Positions 1-9,260 of a stretch of 64,000 nucleotides of DNA are shown here, in pieces. Position 1 is the first letter of the stretch; each line of letters starts with the position of its first letter. A program made the translations under genes and the position numbers. The notes beneath the pieces are model-generated. The model was not told the DNA's origin and searched no databases. It was given only the letters and a program-made list of their open reading frames with translations. Source of the DNA: Bacillus swezeyi (GTDB lineage: Bacteria > Bacillota > Bacilli > Bacillales > Bacillaceae); the NCBI RefSeq assembly GCF_001969815.1, contig NZ_MRBK01000010.1:58433-122432 (forward strand), in the 5' to 3' direction.

Positions 1-704
1 ATCGGGATGATGGAACCGCAAATGCCCAAGAGAAGACCTTCAATAAAGAAAGGCCAGCGGATAAACCAGTTTGTCGCACCTACAAGCTTCATAATCTCGA
101 TTTCTTTGCGTCTTGCAAAAATCGTAATTTTAATCGTATTCGAAATTAAGAACATCGCCGTAAACAGGAGACCGATGATCAATACGATGCCGACGTTTCT
201 TGCAACACCGACGACGTTAAACAGCCGGCTTACTTCTTCCTGGCCGTAGGTTACCTTATAAGTATGTGCAAGCTTCTCGATCTTCTTGGCCGCTTTCGGC
301 GTATCGTGAGGGTCGGATGTTTTCACGATGAAAGCATCGTTTAACGGGTTCTCCTGATCAAACATTGAAAAGGATTTCCCTTCCTCGCCTAAGCTTTCTA
401 TCAAGTTTTTAAGCTCTTCATCTTTTGAAGAGTAATTGACACTGCTGATTTCAGATATTTCTTTAATCTCTTTTTCCAATTTATTTTTCTGATCTTGGTT
501 GGCGGTTAATTCGACTAAGACTTTGATTTCCACTTCTTTTTCAGCTTTCGACGCCATATTGTTCAGGTTCAGCATGATAACCATAAATACGCCGACCAAG
601 ATAAGCGTAACTGTTACAGCACTGATGGATGCGAAAGTCATCCACGTGTTTCTCCCGAGAGATTTTAAGCTCTCGCGCAAATGCCGTCCGAGAGTTTTAA
701 TCAT
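1..704 (-). CDS. ftsX: Cell division ABC transporter permease FtsX (3' part off the left edge)
   Basis: FtsX is the membrane half of FtsEX, which in Bacillus activates the peptidoglycan hydrolase CwlO during cell elongation. The frame opens with ATG at 704 (protein begins MIKTLGRHLRESLKSLGRNT, the cytoplasmic N-terminus typical of the family), followed by a hydrophobic first segment and a large extracytoplasmic loop. It is open to the window edge, where it reads ...GSIIP, as in the conserved FtsX C-terminal membrane region. About 234 codons are present of the roughly 296 usual for Bacillus. The start overlaps the end of ftsE by 8 bases, so the two are translationally coupled. Confidence 0.95.
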   Translation of the reverse strand, partial: MIKTLGRHLRESLKSLGRNTWMTFASISAVTVTLILVGVFMVIMLNLNNMASKAEKEVEIKVLVELTANQDQKNKLEKEIKEISEISSVNYSSKDEELKNLIESLGEEGKSFSMFDQENPLNDAFIVKTSDPHDTPKAAKKIEKLAHTYKVTYGQEEVSRLFNVVGVARNVGIVLIIGLLFTAMFLISNTIKITIFARRKEIEIMKLVGATNWFIRWPFFIEGLLLGICGSIIP

Positions 705-1383
705 AAGAACCATACTCCCCTCTAGCTTCATCACGTACAATGACTCCGTCTTCGATTGCGATGACCCGTTTCTTCATGGTGTTAACGATTTCTTTGTTAT
801 GAGTCGCCATAACGACTGTTGTTCCGCGGTTATTAATTTCTTCAAGCGTCTTCATGATTTCCCAAGACGTTTCAGGATCAAGGTTTCCAGTCGGCTCGTC
901 AGCAATGACCACATCAGGGCTGTTGACGATTGATCTCGCGATTGAAACCCTTTGCTGTTCACCGCCTGACAGCTGATCGGGAAACTGTCTTGCTTTATGC
1001 TTCAGCTGTACAAGATCGAGCACTTCGAGCACTTTTTTTCTGATGACCTCTGGGCGCTCCCTGATGACTTCTAAAGCAAAAGCAACATTTTCAAACACCG
1101 TCAGTTTCGGCAGCAGTTTAAAGTCTTGGAAAACGACGCCGATTTTCCTTCTGACAAAAGGAATCTCTTTTTCTTTTAAGTTCGCCAAATTTTTATTGTT
1201 TATGACAATCTTCCCTTTGGAAGGTTTTTCTTCACGGTAAATCATTTTGATGAAGGTTGATTTTCCCGCGCCGCTTGGTCCGACAACATAAACAAACTCC
1301 CCGGGATATATCGAGATGCTTATTCCGTTTAGCGCAGAAACCCCGTTGGAATAAGTCTTATATACATCTTTTATTTCGATCAT
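697..1383 (-). CDS. ftsE: Cell division ABC transporter ATPase FtsE
   Basis: This is the ATPase partner of FtsX, 228 aa and the usual full length. Walker A (GPSGAGKST) lies at about residues 35-43, the Q-loop in VVFQDFKLLP at about 83-92, the ABC signature LSGGEQQR at about 138-145 and Walker B VVIADEP at about 158-164, followed by the D-loop and the switch histidine (MATHNKE). It sits on the cytoplasmic membrane face and signals through FtsX to a cell-wall hydrolase. It precedes ftsX with an 8-base overlap in one operon. The roughly 290 bases upstream, before the cccB terminator, hold no gene. Confidence 0.97.
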   Translation of the reverse strand: MIEIKDVYKTYSNGVSALNGISISIYPGEFVYVVGPSGAGKSTFIKMIYREEKPSKGKIVINNKNLANLKEKEIPFVRRKIGVVFQDFKLLPKLTVFENVAFALEVIRERPEVIRKKVLEVLDLVQLKHKARQFPDQLSGGEQQRVSIARSIVNSPDVVIADEPTGNLDPETSWEIMKTLEEINNRGTTVVMATHNKEIVNTMKKRVIAIEDGVIVRDEARGEYGSYD

Positions 1384-1502
1384 GTAATCACCTAATCTTT
1401 TATGTTTATACGGTCATACTCTTCGAAAGGGTATGTCGCTTTATGTCCTTTTCATTCAGCATGCAGACCGCAACTGTATCAAGCTCTTTTTCAACAACAC
1501 CC

Positions 1503-1535
1503 ATTATACGTCAAGATTAGACAAAATGATATTAC
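1503..1535 (-). promoter_or_regulatory. Possible promoter for ftsEX
   Basis: In the gene-free stretch 1384-1670 the minus strand carries a TATAAT hexamer (1508-1503) upstream of ftsE. No good -35 hexamer lies 17 bases further up, so this is only a weak proposal. I see nothing else convincing in this gap. Confidence 0.3.
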
Positions 1536-1670
1536 AGTTTTGTTTCAATGACGACATAAGTTATAGGAAAAACGCAAAATCAGCCAGAAAATGTGTACTT
1601 TCGGCCTTTTTTGAGGCAAAAGAACCCGATATGCTCTGATTTTCAATAGGTTAAAAGTTCTATTAAAATG

Positions 1671-1704
1671 AAAAAGAACCTGATCCATGTGTGAATCAGG
1701 TTCT
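1671..1704 (-). terminator. Intrinsic terminator of cccB
   Basis: The minus strand reads a perfect 10-bp stem (1704-1695 with 1684-1675, AGAACCTGAT/ATCAGGTTCT) followed by TTTT and more T-rich sequence. It separates cccB from ftsEX. Confidence 0.85.
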
Positions 1705-1757
1705 CTCCTGAATTTCCGGAAAGCATTCAGCGCAAGCTGCCTCCGCTTAGGAAATTC

Positions 1758-2081
1758 CTACTTTTTCTTTGAAAGCCATTTTGCAATTGCTTCAGCTTCA
1801 TCTTTCTTCACAAGGTTGCCGGGCATGCCTCCGCGGCCATTGACAACGATGTCCTTAATTTCTTTTTCATCATACTTTCCGCCAACTTCTTTCAAGCTGG
1901 GTGCAGAACTGCCGGCCAAATCCTTTCCATGGCAGCCGGTGCAGTTTTGCTGATAAATTTCTTCCCCGTCTTTTGCAGTCGTTTGCCCGTCTGTATTGCT
2001 TTCTTTGCTTTCATTATTGCCTCCGCAGGCGGCGAGCACAAAAGAAACAGCCATAAACAGAGTAAACAGCTTCATTTTCAT
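1758..2081 (-). CDS. cccB: Membrane-anchored cytochrome c551 (lipoprotein)
   Basis: This is a small 107-aa electron carrier of the respiratory chain, attached to the outer face of the membrane. A lipoprotein signal peptide ends in the lipobox LAAC with Cys at residue 19. A low-complexity hydrophilic linker follows, then a class I cytochrome c domain with haem-binding CTGCH at about 47-51 and a candidate axial Met in GRGGMPGN. The ATG is preceded by AAAGGAG. It is a monocistronic unit with its own terminator. Assignment as cccB rests on the lipobox, the single haem motif and its position beside ftsE and yvjA. Confidence 0.93.
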   Translation of the reverse strand: MKMKLFTLFMAVSFVLAACGGNNESKESNTDGQTTAKDGEEIYQQNCTGCHGKDLAGSSAPSLKEVGGKYDEKEIKDIVVNGRGGMPGNLVKKDEAEAIAKWLSKKK

Positions 2082-2127
2082 TTTGAGGTCAGCTCCTTTA
2101 ACAAATCAATCCTTATTATAACCTCGA

Positions 2128-2982
2128 TTACGCGCGTTTAAAACCCTCACCGAGCACTTCAGAAGCGTCCATTGCAATCACAAATGCAGACTCATCAATA
2201 TGTTTGACCAGTTGTTTCAGCTTTGTGAACTCGGTTTGGCCGACAACGCACATCAAGATGGGACGTTCATCATCCGTATAGCCTCCGACAGCCGATATTT
2301 TTGTAATGCCTCTGTCGATTTTAACCAAAACCGCTTTTCGTACTTCTTCCTCCCGGTTTGTAATGATCATCGCCATTTTTGAACGGTTGAATCCGACCTG
2401 TATCACATCGATGGTTTTGCTTGATATGTAAACGCCAAGCATGGCATAAAGCCCTTGCTCAATATTAAAAACAAACATCGCTGCCAGCACAATCGTGCCG
2501 TCGATCAGCGCCAGGCACTTGCCTTGAGAAAGCCCTGTGTACTTATGGATGATTTGAGCCGCCAGAGCAGTCCCGCCCGTTGATCCTCTTCCAAGAAAAA
2601 CGATTCCGATACCTGCTCCGATCCCGACGCCCCCAAAAATGGCGGCCAACAGCGGATTCGCCGTCGCCGGAGTGATATCCCGCGTCAGATAAACGACAAA
2701 TGGGAGAAAAACTGACCCCACAAGCGTCTTCATTCCGAATTTCCCTCCGAGAATGAGCACCCCCGCAACAAATAAAGGAATATTAAAAGCCCATTGCACA
2801 TATGCCGCTTCAAAGCCGAACGACTGCAAAATGGTGCTGATTCCGCTGACTCCGCCCGCTGCTATCCGGTTCGGAAGCAAAAACATATTAAACGTAACAG
2901 CGACGATTGCCGCTCCTATCAGAATGCAGCCATAATCACGCAGCACCGAAAAAAAATGATATCTGTTTTTGTCAAATGTCAT
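2128..2982 (-). CDS. yvjA: YitT/DUF161-family membrane protein YvjA
   Basis: This is an integral membrane protein of unknown function in the YitT family. Residues 1-190 hold five or six hydrophobic segments with the family's glycine-rich stretches (AAGGVSGIST, GRGSTGGTALAAQ). The last 90 residues form a soluble DUF2179-type domain (SKMAMIITNREEEV...ILMCVVGQTEF). I place the start at the ATG at 2982, protein MTFDKNRYHF, because the GGGGG ribosome site (2996-2992) is 9 bases from it. An upstream in-frame ATG at 2991 touches that site directly and is unlikely to be used. What it transports, if anything, is not known. Confidence 0.9.
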   Translation of the reverse strand: MTFDKNRYHFFSVLRDYGCILIGAAIVAVTFNMFLLPNRIAAGGVSGISTILQSFGFEAAYVQWAFNIPLFVAGVLILGGKFGMKTLVGSVFLPFVVYLTRDITPATANPLLAAIFGGVGIGAGIGIVFLGRGSTGGTALAAQIIHKYTGLSQGKCLALIDGTIVLAAMFVFNIEQGLYAMLGVYISSKTIDVIQVGFNRSKMAMIITNREEEVRKAVLVKIDRGITKISAVGGYTDDERPILMCVVGQTEFTKLKQLVKHIDESAFVIAMDASEVLGEGFKRA

Positions 2983-3160
2983 GTGTGTCATCCCCCGTGC
3001 AAATCTTTAACAATCGCGAGTATAGCACTTCGTCAATTGTAAGTAAATAACAGCCGGATAACGTGTTAATCGGCTAAAGCGGCAGAGGGACAAAGGCTCA
3101 AGTGCTTCTGCCGGCGGTATCTTACGACTTAGGGTGGACAATCGCAGACAGGTTTAGCCG

Positions 3161-3193
3161 TAAAAAAAGACACACCCGATGCGGATGTGTCTC
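3161..3193 (-). terminator. Hairpin with T-run
   Basis: On the minus strand GACACATCCGCATCGGGTGTGTC folds into a stem (GACACA/TGTGTC plus CGG-CCG pairs around a 3-base loop), followed directly by TTTTTTT (3167-3161). It is a good intrinsic terminator for prfB transcripts, but the same hairpin also occurs at 3376-3400 nearer to prfB. Confidence 0.75.
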
Positions 3194-3401
3194 AGCGTGT
3201 CGACAAACCCTCGCATTCGTTGTCAGGCCTGCGCGTCGGTGCTCACGAATTCCAACATTCGCTCTGCTCCGATGCTCGTTCTTCCTAGACTGCAAGGGTT
3301 TTCAATCACGCTGAAGCTAAAAAGGATGACAAAATCCTAAAACTATAAACCGTTTTAGGATTTTGTCATCAATCTGAGACACACCCGATGCGGATGTGTC
3401 T
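3168..3401. repeat. Structured intergenic repeat element flanked by a duplicated 25-bp hairpin
   Basis: A 25-base sequence, agacacacccgatgcggat plus gtgtct, occurs identically at 3168-3192 and 3377-3401, bracketing about 184 bases of highly structured DNA. Just inside the left copy is CAGCGTG (3193-3199), and its inverse CACGCTG lies at 3307-3313. The flanking bases form an imperfect ~26-bp inverted repeat (AAACCCT...GCA on both arms). No convincing gene fits here. It looks like a small non-coding repetitive or MITE/REP-like unit placed within the prfB terminator. Multi-copy status cannot be tested from one window. Confidence 0.6.
3325..3370. repeat. Perfect 19-bp inverted repeat (8-base loop)
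   Basis: gatgacaaaatcctaaaac (3325-3343) is perfectly complementary to 3352-3370. It forms a long AT-rich hairpin inside the element just described, between the inverted CACGCTG arm and the right-hand 25-bp copy. It has no T-run on the minus strand, so it is not a standard terminator. Confidence 0.8.
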
Positions 3402-3413
3402 GGCTTGCATGAT

Positions 3414-4515
<1,102 letters not shown>

Positions 4516-4554
4516 TTCCTTCACCTCATCGTGTATTCAGCCCGTTGTCAAAAT

Positions 4555-4578
4555 AAAAAGAGGCGCACACCTCTTTTT
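4555..4578 (-). terminator. Intrinsic terminator after secA
   Basis: AAAAAGAGG and CCTCTTTTT (4555-4563 and 4570-4578) pair around a 6-base loop, with T residues following. The hairpin begins within the secA stop codon and separates secA from prfB. The short stem may allow some read-through. Confidence 0.7.
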
Positions 4579-7102
4579 ATTCTGTTCTTCCGCAGCAGTT
4601 TTTATATTTTTTTCCGCTTCCGCAGTAGCAAGGATCGTTGCGTCCGATATCGACCGCTTTGCGGACCGGTTTTTTCTTAGCCTGTTTTTCATCATCGCCT
4701 TCTTTCGGCTGATGTGCTGTTGTCTGTCCTTGAATCACTTCTTCGCGTTCAAGGTTGTTTTCGATTTCAGCCTTCATGACGAATTTTGAGACGTCATCTT
4801 CGATGGCGGCGACCATGCTTTCAAACATTGCAAAGCCTTCCATCTGATATTCGCGGAGCGGGTTAGTCTGGGCATATGCCCGCAGATGAATCCCTTGACG
4901 AAGCTGATCCATCGCATCAATATGATCCATCCATTTCGTATCCACTTCGCGGAGAACGATCACTTTCTCAAATTCGCGCATTTGTTCAGCGCCGTATCTT
5001 TCTTCTTTTTCATCATATTTCGTTTTGATCCGGTCAAAAACGAGCTCCGTGATTTCCTCAGGCTCTTTTCCAAAAATATCGCTCTTCTCAAGCGCGCCTT
5101 CATCAAGGAAATTCGCATTGATCAGTTCGACGAGGCCGTCAAGATTCCACTCTTCAGGCAGATCCTCTTTCGGAGTGAAAGAAGCGACGGCGCGTTCGAG
5201 CGAAGATTTTATCATATCTTCAACGATGGAGCGGAGGTTATCCGAATCGATGACCTCAAAGCGCTGCTTATAGATGACTTCCCGCTGCTGGCGGAGGACA
5301 TCGTCATATTGCAGAAGCTGTTTACGGGCGTCAAAGTTGTTCCCTTCCACGCGTTTCTGTGAGGATTCAACCGCTCTTGAAACCATCTTGCTTTGAATCG
5401 GCGTTGAATCGTCCATTCCGAATCGGTCAAGCATCGCCATCGTCCGCTCGGCTCCGAACCGCTTCATCAATTCATCTTCCATGGAAAGATAAAATTGTGT
5501 AATACCAGGGTCCCCTTGACGGCCTGAACGTCCGCGAAGCTGGTTGTCGATCCGCCGTGATTCATGGCGCTCCGTCCCGATGACGGCAAGTCCGCCGAGC
5601 TCTTTAACACCTTCGCCGAGCTTGATGTCGGTACCGCGCCCCGCCATATTTGTAGCGATTGTCACAGCGCCTTGATGACCGGCTTCTTCAATGATCTGGG
5701 CTTCGCGTTCATGGTTTTTCGCATTTAACACTTGATGCGGAACCCCTTTATTTTTAAGCAGTTTGGAAATGAGTTCAGATGTCTCGACCGCGACTGTGCC
5801 GACCAGGACAGGCTGGCCGACCATATAGCGCTGGGCGACATCCTCTGCAACGGCTTTAAATTTCCCTTCCATTGTGCGGTAAATCAGATCCGGACGGTCG
5901 TCACGGGCAATCGGCTTGTTCGTCGGAATCGTCACAACCTGCATGTTGTAGATGTTGCGGAATTCTTCTTCTTCCGTTTTTGCCGTACCTGTCATACCGG
6001 ACAATTTTTCGTACATCCGGAAATAGTTCTGGAAGGTGATCGTGGCGAGCGTCATGCTCTCATTCTGAATTTCCAGCCCTTCCTTCGCTTCAATGGCCTG
6101 GTGAAGTCCATCGCTGTAGCGGCGGCCTTTCATCAAACGTCCTGTAAAGGAATCAACGATGACGACCTGCCCGTCTTCCACGACATAGTCAACATCTTTA
6201 TGCATCGCCGCATGCGCTTTTAGCCCCTGGGCAATATGGTGGTTTAAGGCGACATGGCGGACATCGAATAAGTTTTCGATGCCAAACGCTTTTTCAGCCT
6301 TGGTCATTCCTTCTTCAGTCAGCTGAACGGCTTTTGTTTTAATATCATATGTGTAATCCTGCTCAACCTTTAAAGTCCGGACAAACGCGTTGGCCTGAAC
6401 GTAAAGCTTTGTCGATTTTGCTGCTTGTCCCGAAATAATGAGCGGTGTTCTCGCTTCATCAACTAAGATGGAATCCACTTCATCGATAACCGCAAAATGA
6501 AGCGGGCGCTGAACCATCTGTTCTTTATAAAGAACCATATTATCGCGCAAGTAGTCAAAACCAAGCTCATTGTTCGTAGAATACGTAATATCGGCGGCAT
6601 AGGCTTCGCGCTTCTCTTCTTTTGACAGGCTGTTCAAGTTCAGACCGACTGTCAGTCCGAGAAATTGAAAGATTTGCCCCATCTCTTCAGCATCGCGGCT
6701 TGCCAAATATTCGTTGACCGTCACAATGTGAACGCCTTTGCCGGAAAGCGCGTTTAAATAAACGGGCATAGTGGAAGTCAATGTTTTACCTTCCCCCGTT
6801 TTCATCTCAGCGATATTTCCTTCATGAAGGGCGATCCCCCCCATTAACTGAACTTTAAAAGGGAACATGCCGGTTACACGCCGGGATGCTTCCCTGACTG
6901 CAGCAAACGCTTCAGTTAAAAGGTCATCAACCGATTCCCCTTTTTCAAGCCGTTCTTTAAACTCGATTGTTTTATGCTGTAATGCCTCATCAGAAAGCTT
7001 TTCCATATCCGACTTGAGCGCATCAATCTCATTCGCTCTCTTTTCATAACGGCTGAGCGTCCGTTTTGTCGGATCAAACACTTTATTTAAAATTCCAAGC
7101 AT
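4577..7102 (-). CDS. secA: Preprotein translocase ATPase SecA
   Basis: SecA is the motor that pushes unfolded preproteins through SecYEG. At 841 aa it equals the B. subtilis length. Visible elements are NBD1 Walker A GEGKT at about 103-107 and the DEAD-like DEVD at about 207-210, NBD2 with [13 protein letters not shown] and the arginine-finger-type [13 protein letters not shown], and the long helical scaffold. The C-terminal zinc-binding SEC-C tail ([15 protein letters not shown]) contacts SecB-like partners or ribosomes. The start has GAGGAG upstream. It lies between hpf and prfB in the usual Bacillus order. Confidence 0.98.
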   Translation of the reverse strand: MLGILNKVFDPTKRTLSRYEKRANEIDALKSDMEKLSDEALQHKTIEFKERLEKGESVDDLLTEAFAAVREASRRVTGMFPFKVQLMGGIALHEGNIAEMKTGEGKTLTSTMPVYLNALSGKGVHIVTVNEYLASRDAEEMGQIFQFLGLTVGLNLNSLSKEEKREAYAADITYSTNNELGFDYLRDNMVLYKEQMVQRPLHFAVIDEVDSILVDEARTPLIISGQAAKSTKLYVQANAFVRTLKVEQDYTYDIKTKAVQLTEEGMTKAEKAFGIENLFDVRHVALNHHIAQGLKAHAAMHKDVDYVVEDGQVVIVDSFTGRLMKGRRYSDGLHQAIEAKEGLEIQNESMTLATITFQNYFRMYEKLSGMTGTAKTEEEEFRNIYNMQVVTIPTNKPIARDDRPDLIYRTMEGKFKAVAEDVAQRYMVGQPVLVGTVAVETSELISKLLKNKGVPHQVLNAKNHEREAQIIEEAGHQGAVTIATNMAGRGTDIKLGEGVKELGGLAVIGTERHESRRIDNQLRGRSGRQGDPGITQFYLSMEDELMKRFGAERTMAMLDRFGMDDSTPIQSKMVSRAVESSQKRVEGNNFDARKQLLQYDDVLRQQREVIYKQRFEVIDSDNLRSIVEDMIKSSLERAVASFTPKEDLPEEWNLDGLVELINANFLDEGALEKSDIFGKEPEEITELVFDRIKTKYDEKEERYGAEQMREFEKVIVLREVDTKWMDHIDAMDQLRQGIHLRAYAQTNPLREYQMEGFAMFESMVAAIEDDVSKFVMKAEIENNLEREEVIQGQTTAHQPKEGDDEKQAKKKPVRKAVDIGRNDPCYCGSGKKYKNCCGRTE

Positions 7103-7220
7103 AAAATAACGCTCCTCTGTAATTTTCCTTGTTTAAATAAGAGTAAACAGTGATTTTTATATATGCAATTATCATATCACACCTTTTGTCATTTCCAAAC
7201 AATTTACCGCGGAGTAACGG

Positions 7221-7253
7221 AAAAAAACCCCTCTGCGGGACATCCGCGAGGGG
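7221..7253 (-). terminator. Intrinsic terminator of hpf
   Basis: CCCCTCGCGGATGTCCCGCAGAGGGG on the minus strand (7253-7228) folds into a GC-rich stem and is followed by seven T residues (7227-7221). Confidence 0.85.
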
Positions 7254-7265
7254 CGGTGGTCATCT

Positions 7266-7826
7266 TTATTCATTCGGTTCAATCAAACCGTATTTTCCAT
7301 CGTTTCGCCGATAGACCACATTGGTCAGATTCGTTTCGGCGTTTGTGAATACAAAGAAGCTGTGTCCAAGCATATTCATTTGTAAAATGGCTTCTTCATT
7401 ATCCATCGGTTTTAAGTTAAACCGCTTTTGACGGACAACCTGTGGCTGTTCATCATCGATTTCGTCCTTCACGGCTGTGCCGATGCCGTTCCCTTCCGCA
7501 AATACATACTTTGGAGAACCCTGTTCACGACATTTGCGATTTACTTTTGTTTTATGCTTGCGGATTTGACGTTCCAGTTTATTTACTGCCAGATCGACTG
7601 CATTGTACATATCTTCGTGATGAACTTCCGCACGGAGAGAGAGGTCTGTCATTGGAATTGTCACTTCCACCTTGGATTCCTGATCATTATAGTATTTCAA
7701 GTTGACCTGGACAATCGCATCAACGTTATGTTCAAAATAACGCTCCAGCTTTCCAATTTTCTTCTCGACGTGTTCTCTTAACGCTGCTGTTACCTCAATG
7801 TTTTCTCCTCTGACGTTGTACTCCAT
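7266..7826 (-). CDS. hpf: Long-form ribosome hibernation promoting factor
   Basis: Known as YvyD in B. subtilis, this protein binds the 30S decoding centre and dimerises 70S ribosomes into inactive 100S particles during stress and stationary phase. The N-terminal domain (about 1-100, MEYNVRGENIEVTAALREHV) is the ribosome-binding HPF/RaiA fold. A variable linker follows, then the C-terminal dimerisation domain (about 125-186, VRQKRFNLKPMDNEEAILQM) that defines the long form. I use the ATG at 7826, 10 bases after AAGGAGG. A TTG three bases before it is possible. Monocistronic, with a stress-type promoter upstream. Confidence 0.96.
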   Translation of the reverse strand: MEYNVRGENIEVTAALREHVEKKIGKLERYFEHNVDAIVQVNLKYYNDQESKVEVTIPMTDLSLRAEVHHEDMYNAVDLAVNKLERQIRKHKTKVNRKCREQGSPKYVFAEGNGIGTAVKDEIDDEQPQVVRQKRFNLKPMDNEEAILQMNMLGHSFFVFTNAETNLTNVVYRRNDGKYGLIEPNE

Positions 7827-7874
7827 CAAAAGAACGCCTCCTTTATATTAAGGATATGTAAATATATTTCTCCA

Positions 7875-7900
7875 TTTCCCTTCTTCATTCCTGCCTAAAC
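7875..7900 (-). promoter_or_regulatory. Sigma-B-type promoter of hpf (overlapping a sigma-H-like sequence)
   Basis: On the minus strand GTTTAG (7900-7895), a 14-base spacer and GGGAAA (7880-7875) fit the sigma-B pattern GTTTAA-N13-15-GGGTAT. CAGGAAT inside the spacer, followed 12 bases later by GGAGAAATA, resembles a sigma-H promoter. B. subtilis yvyD is known to be driven by both factors, which supports the call. Confidence 0.65.
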
Positions 7901-8070
7901 GTAAAAATTTTGTGAAAAATCCGTGAATTTTGCCGAAGTTTGTCTCTTTCTGAATGATTAATGAGATGCGGATGTAAATTCCCTTTATGGAATCCTAAAT
8001 ATATTCATGTGCGGATAAAATCAGAACGTTTTTAATGAAGATCAAACCTCGCCTGCGTTTATTTAAACAT

Positions 8071-8114
8071 AATGGCCTACACCTGAAGGAATAATCGGTC
8101 AGGTGTAGGCCATT
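8071..8114. terminator. Perfect 16-bp inverted repeat at the end of the fliD-fliS-fliT operon
   Basis: aatggcctacacctga (8071-8086) pairs perfectly with 8099-8114 around a 12-base loop, immediately after the last gene of the operon. The minus-strand tail is ATGTTTAAATAAA, without a clean T-run, so it may act as a weak terminator or mRNA-stabilising end. The rest of 7901-8070 appears empty. Confidence 0.6.
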
Positions 8115-8469
8115 AATGGATGACATAAGGTTTCATGCATTGATGAATCGTATTCATCCATTTTCGATAGATCGGCAAAAAACGGTTGATTAAATCATGC
8201 TGAAATTCGGGAGAAGGATAATTGTAATAAATGAGGCTGTCAAATTCCCGGAAGACTCTGTCAAAAAAACGAATGGAGGATTTTGCACAGCTTGTCTCCA
8301 AAATCGACAGCAGAATAGCGTGTGACGAATCCAATTGAAAAAAAGCATAGATCAAGTCATTAAAAATGCGCTCTCCTTCTGTCTTCGCCAAATCTCGATC
8401 CGCCTCTATTAAATAGCAAAAACCTTCTTCAATCGTAAACAAAAGCTGATAATAAGTCGTTAAAAGCAT
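8113..8469 (-). CDS. Uncharacterised protein at the end of the fliDST operon
   Basis: This is a small (118 aa) acidic, mostly helical protein with many aromatic residues (MLLTTYYQLLFTIEEGFCYL...), without a signal peptide, membrane segment or motif I recognise. I place the start at ATG 8469 because GAGG lies 5 bases upstream. An alternative GTG at 8499 directly abuts the fliT stop but has no ribosome site. Position 31 bases after fliT, on the same strand and before the operon hairpin, suggests co-expression with the flagellar filament cap genes. A role as an additional export chaperone-like or regulatory helper would be guesswork. Confidence 0.75.
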   Translation of the reverse strand: MLLTTYYQLLFTIEEGFCYLIEADRDLAKTEGERIFNDLIYAFFQLDSSHAILLSILETSCAKSSIRFFDRVFREFDSLIYYNYPSPEFQHDLINRFLPIYRKWMNTIHQCMKPYVIH

Positions 8470-8499
8470 ATAATCCTCGGTGCTTGTCAAATGTCTCAC

Positions 8500-8841
8500 C
8501 TATTTGCGCTTGTCATAATATGTACCGTCAATCGTCATATTTTGGTATGGGTTTATATACGAATGATGCATGGCACGCTTTTGCTTTGCTTTAACCAGCT
8601 CTTTTTTAACATCCTGCTGCAGCCTTTTCAATTCGGTCATAATCAGCGGTTCCATATCAACCACCTGCTGCAGCTCAAGCTTTTCCTCTTCAGAAAGAGG
8701 CGGCTTGATCTCTTTGATCAAGCCCTCGCGTTTCTCAAAAAAATCTTCAATTGCCTGAATCAGCTCATCACTTTCCGGAGCATCCTTAACTCGGACCAGC
8801 ATATTTTTGGTTTCCCTGTACAGCAGCCCTGTTCTGCTCAT
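8500..8841 (-). CDS. fliT: Flagellar protein FliT
   Basis: FliT is the putative chaperone for the filament cap protein FliD. It is 113 aa, highly charged and predicted helical (DELIQAIEDFFEKREGLIKE, then a Lys/Glu-rich C-terminal helix). The frame is open further upstream into fliS, but the start is the ATG at 8841 (MSRTGLLYRE). It forms the TAATG junction with the fliS stop, a one-base overlap typical of coupled translation. Sequence similarity in this family is low, so the call rests largely on length, charge and the fliD-fliS-fliT order. Confidence 0.88.
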   Translation of the reverse strand: MSRTGLLYRETKNMLVRVKDAPESDELIQAIEDFFEKREGLIKEIKPPLSEEEKLELQQVVDMEPLIMTELKRLQQDVKKELVKAKQKRAMHHSYINPYQNMTIDGTYYDKRK

Positions 8842-9242
8842 TACGCCTGCCCGCCTGATCCGTGCCGGCCTTGCCGCTCGATTTGAATCGCCTGCTTCCA
8901 TGCGTCGCGTAAATCTTTGACATACCCTTCGACTTCAGTCAGGATGTCTTTGTCATTGTTGATGTTCGCTTCAATCAGACGGCGGTGGATATACTCGTAC
9001 ATCGCCGCCATTGATCCGGCCATTTCCACTTTTCGATTGAGGGTCAAGTTTAGTTCCTGAATAATGTTTTGGACTTTGACAAGGTTAGTATTTTTCAATT
9101 CCATATTCTCTTGCTCAATCGCCTGTTTCGCCTGTTTCATAAATTTAAGACAGCCGTCATATAGCATAAGCGTCAATTCTCCAGGCGTTGCCATATTGAT
9201 TGAATTTTGCTGATAAGCTGCATACGGATTGTTTAAAGCCAT
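8841..9242 (-). CDS. fliS: Flagellin export chaperone FliS
   Basis: FliS binds the C-terminus of flagellin (Hag) in the cytoplasm and keeps it unpolymerised for export. In Bacillus it also links Hag level to FliW. The 133-aa sequence starts MALNNPYAAYQQNSINMATP, with the family motif YDGCLKFMKQA at about 29-39 in the four-helix bundle. It is preceded by GGATC and lies 18 bases after fliD. The C-terminus is glycine-rich (GRHGSGGQA). Cotranscribed from the sigma-D promoter ahead of flaG. Confidence 0.96.
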   Translation of the reverse strand: MALNNPYAAYQQNSINMATPGELTLMLYDGCLKFMKQAKQAIEQENMELKNTNLVKVQNIIQELNLTLNRKVEMAGSMAAMYEYIHRRLIEANINNDKDILTEVEGYVKDLRDAWKQAIQIERQGRHGSGGQA

Positions 9243-9260
9243 TCTTGATCCTCCACAAAA

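Noticed and set aside
3102..3314. Open frame on the plus strand inside the repeat element
   Set aside because: It is made of the palindromic arms, is Cys/Arg-rich without sensible composition, and has no ribosome site. Structure explains the sequence better than coding.
4886..6223. Long open frames on the plus strand opposite secA
   Set aside because: They are antisense shadows of a highly conserved gene with strong codon bias. No ribosome sites and no protein family resemblance.
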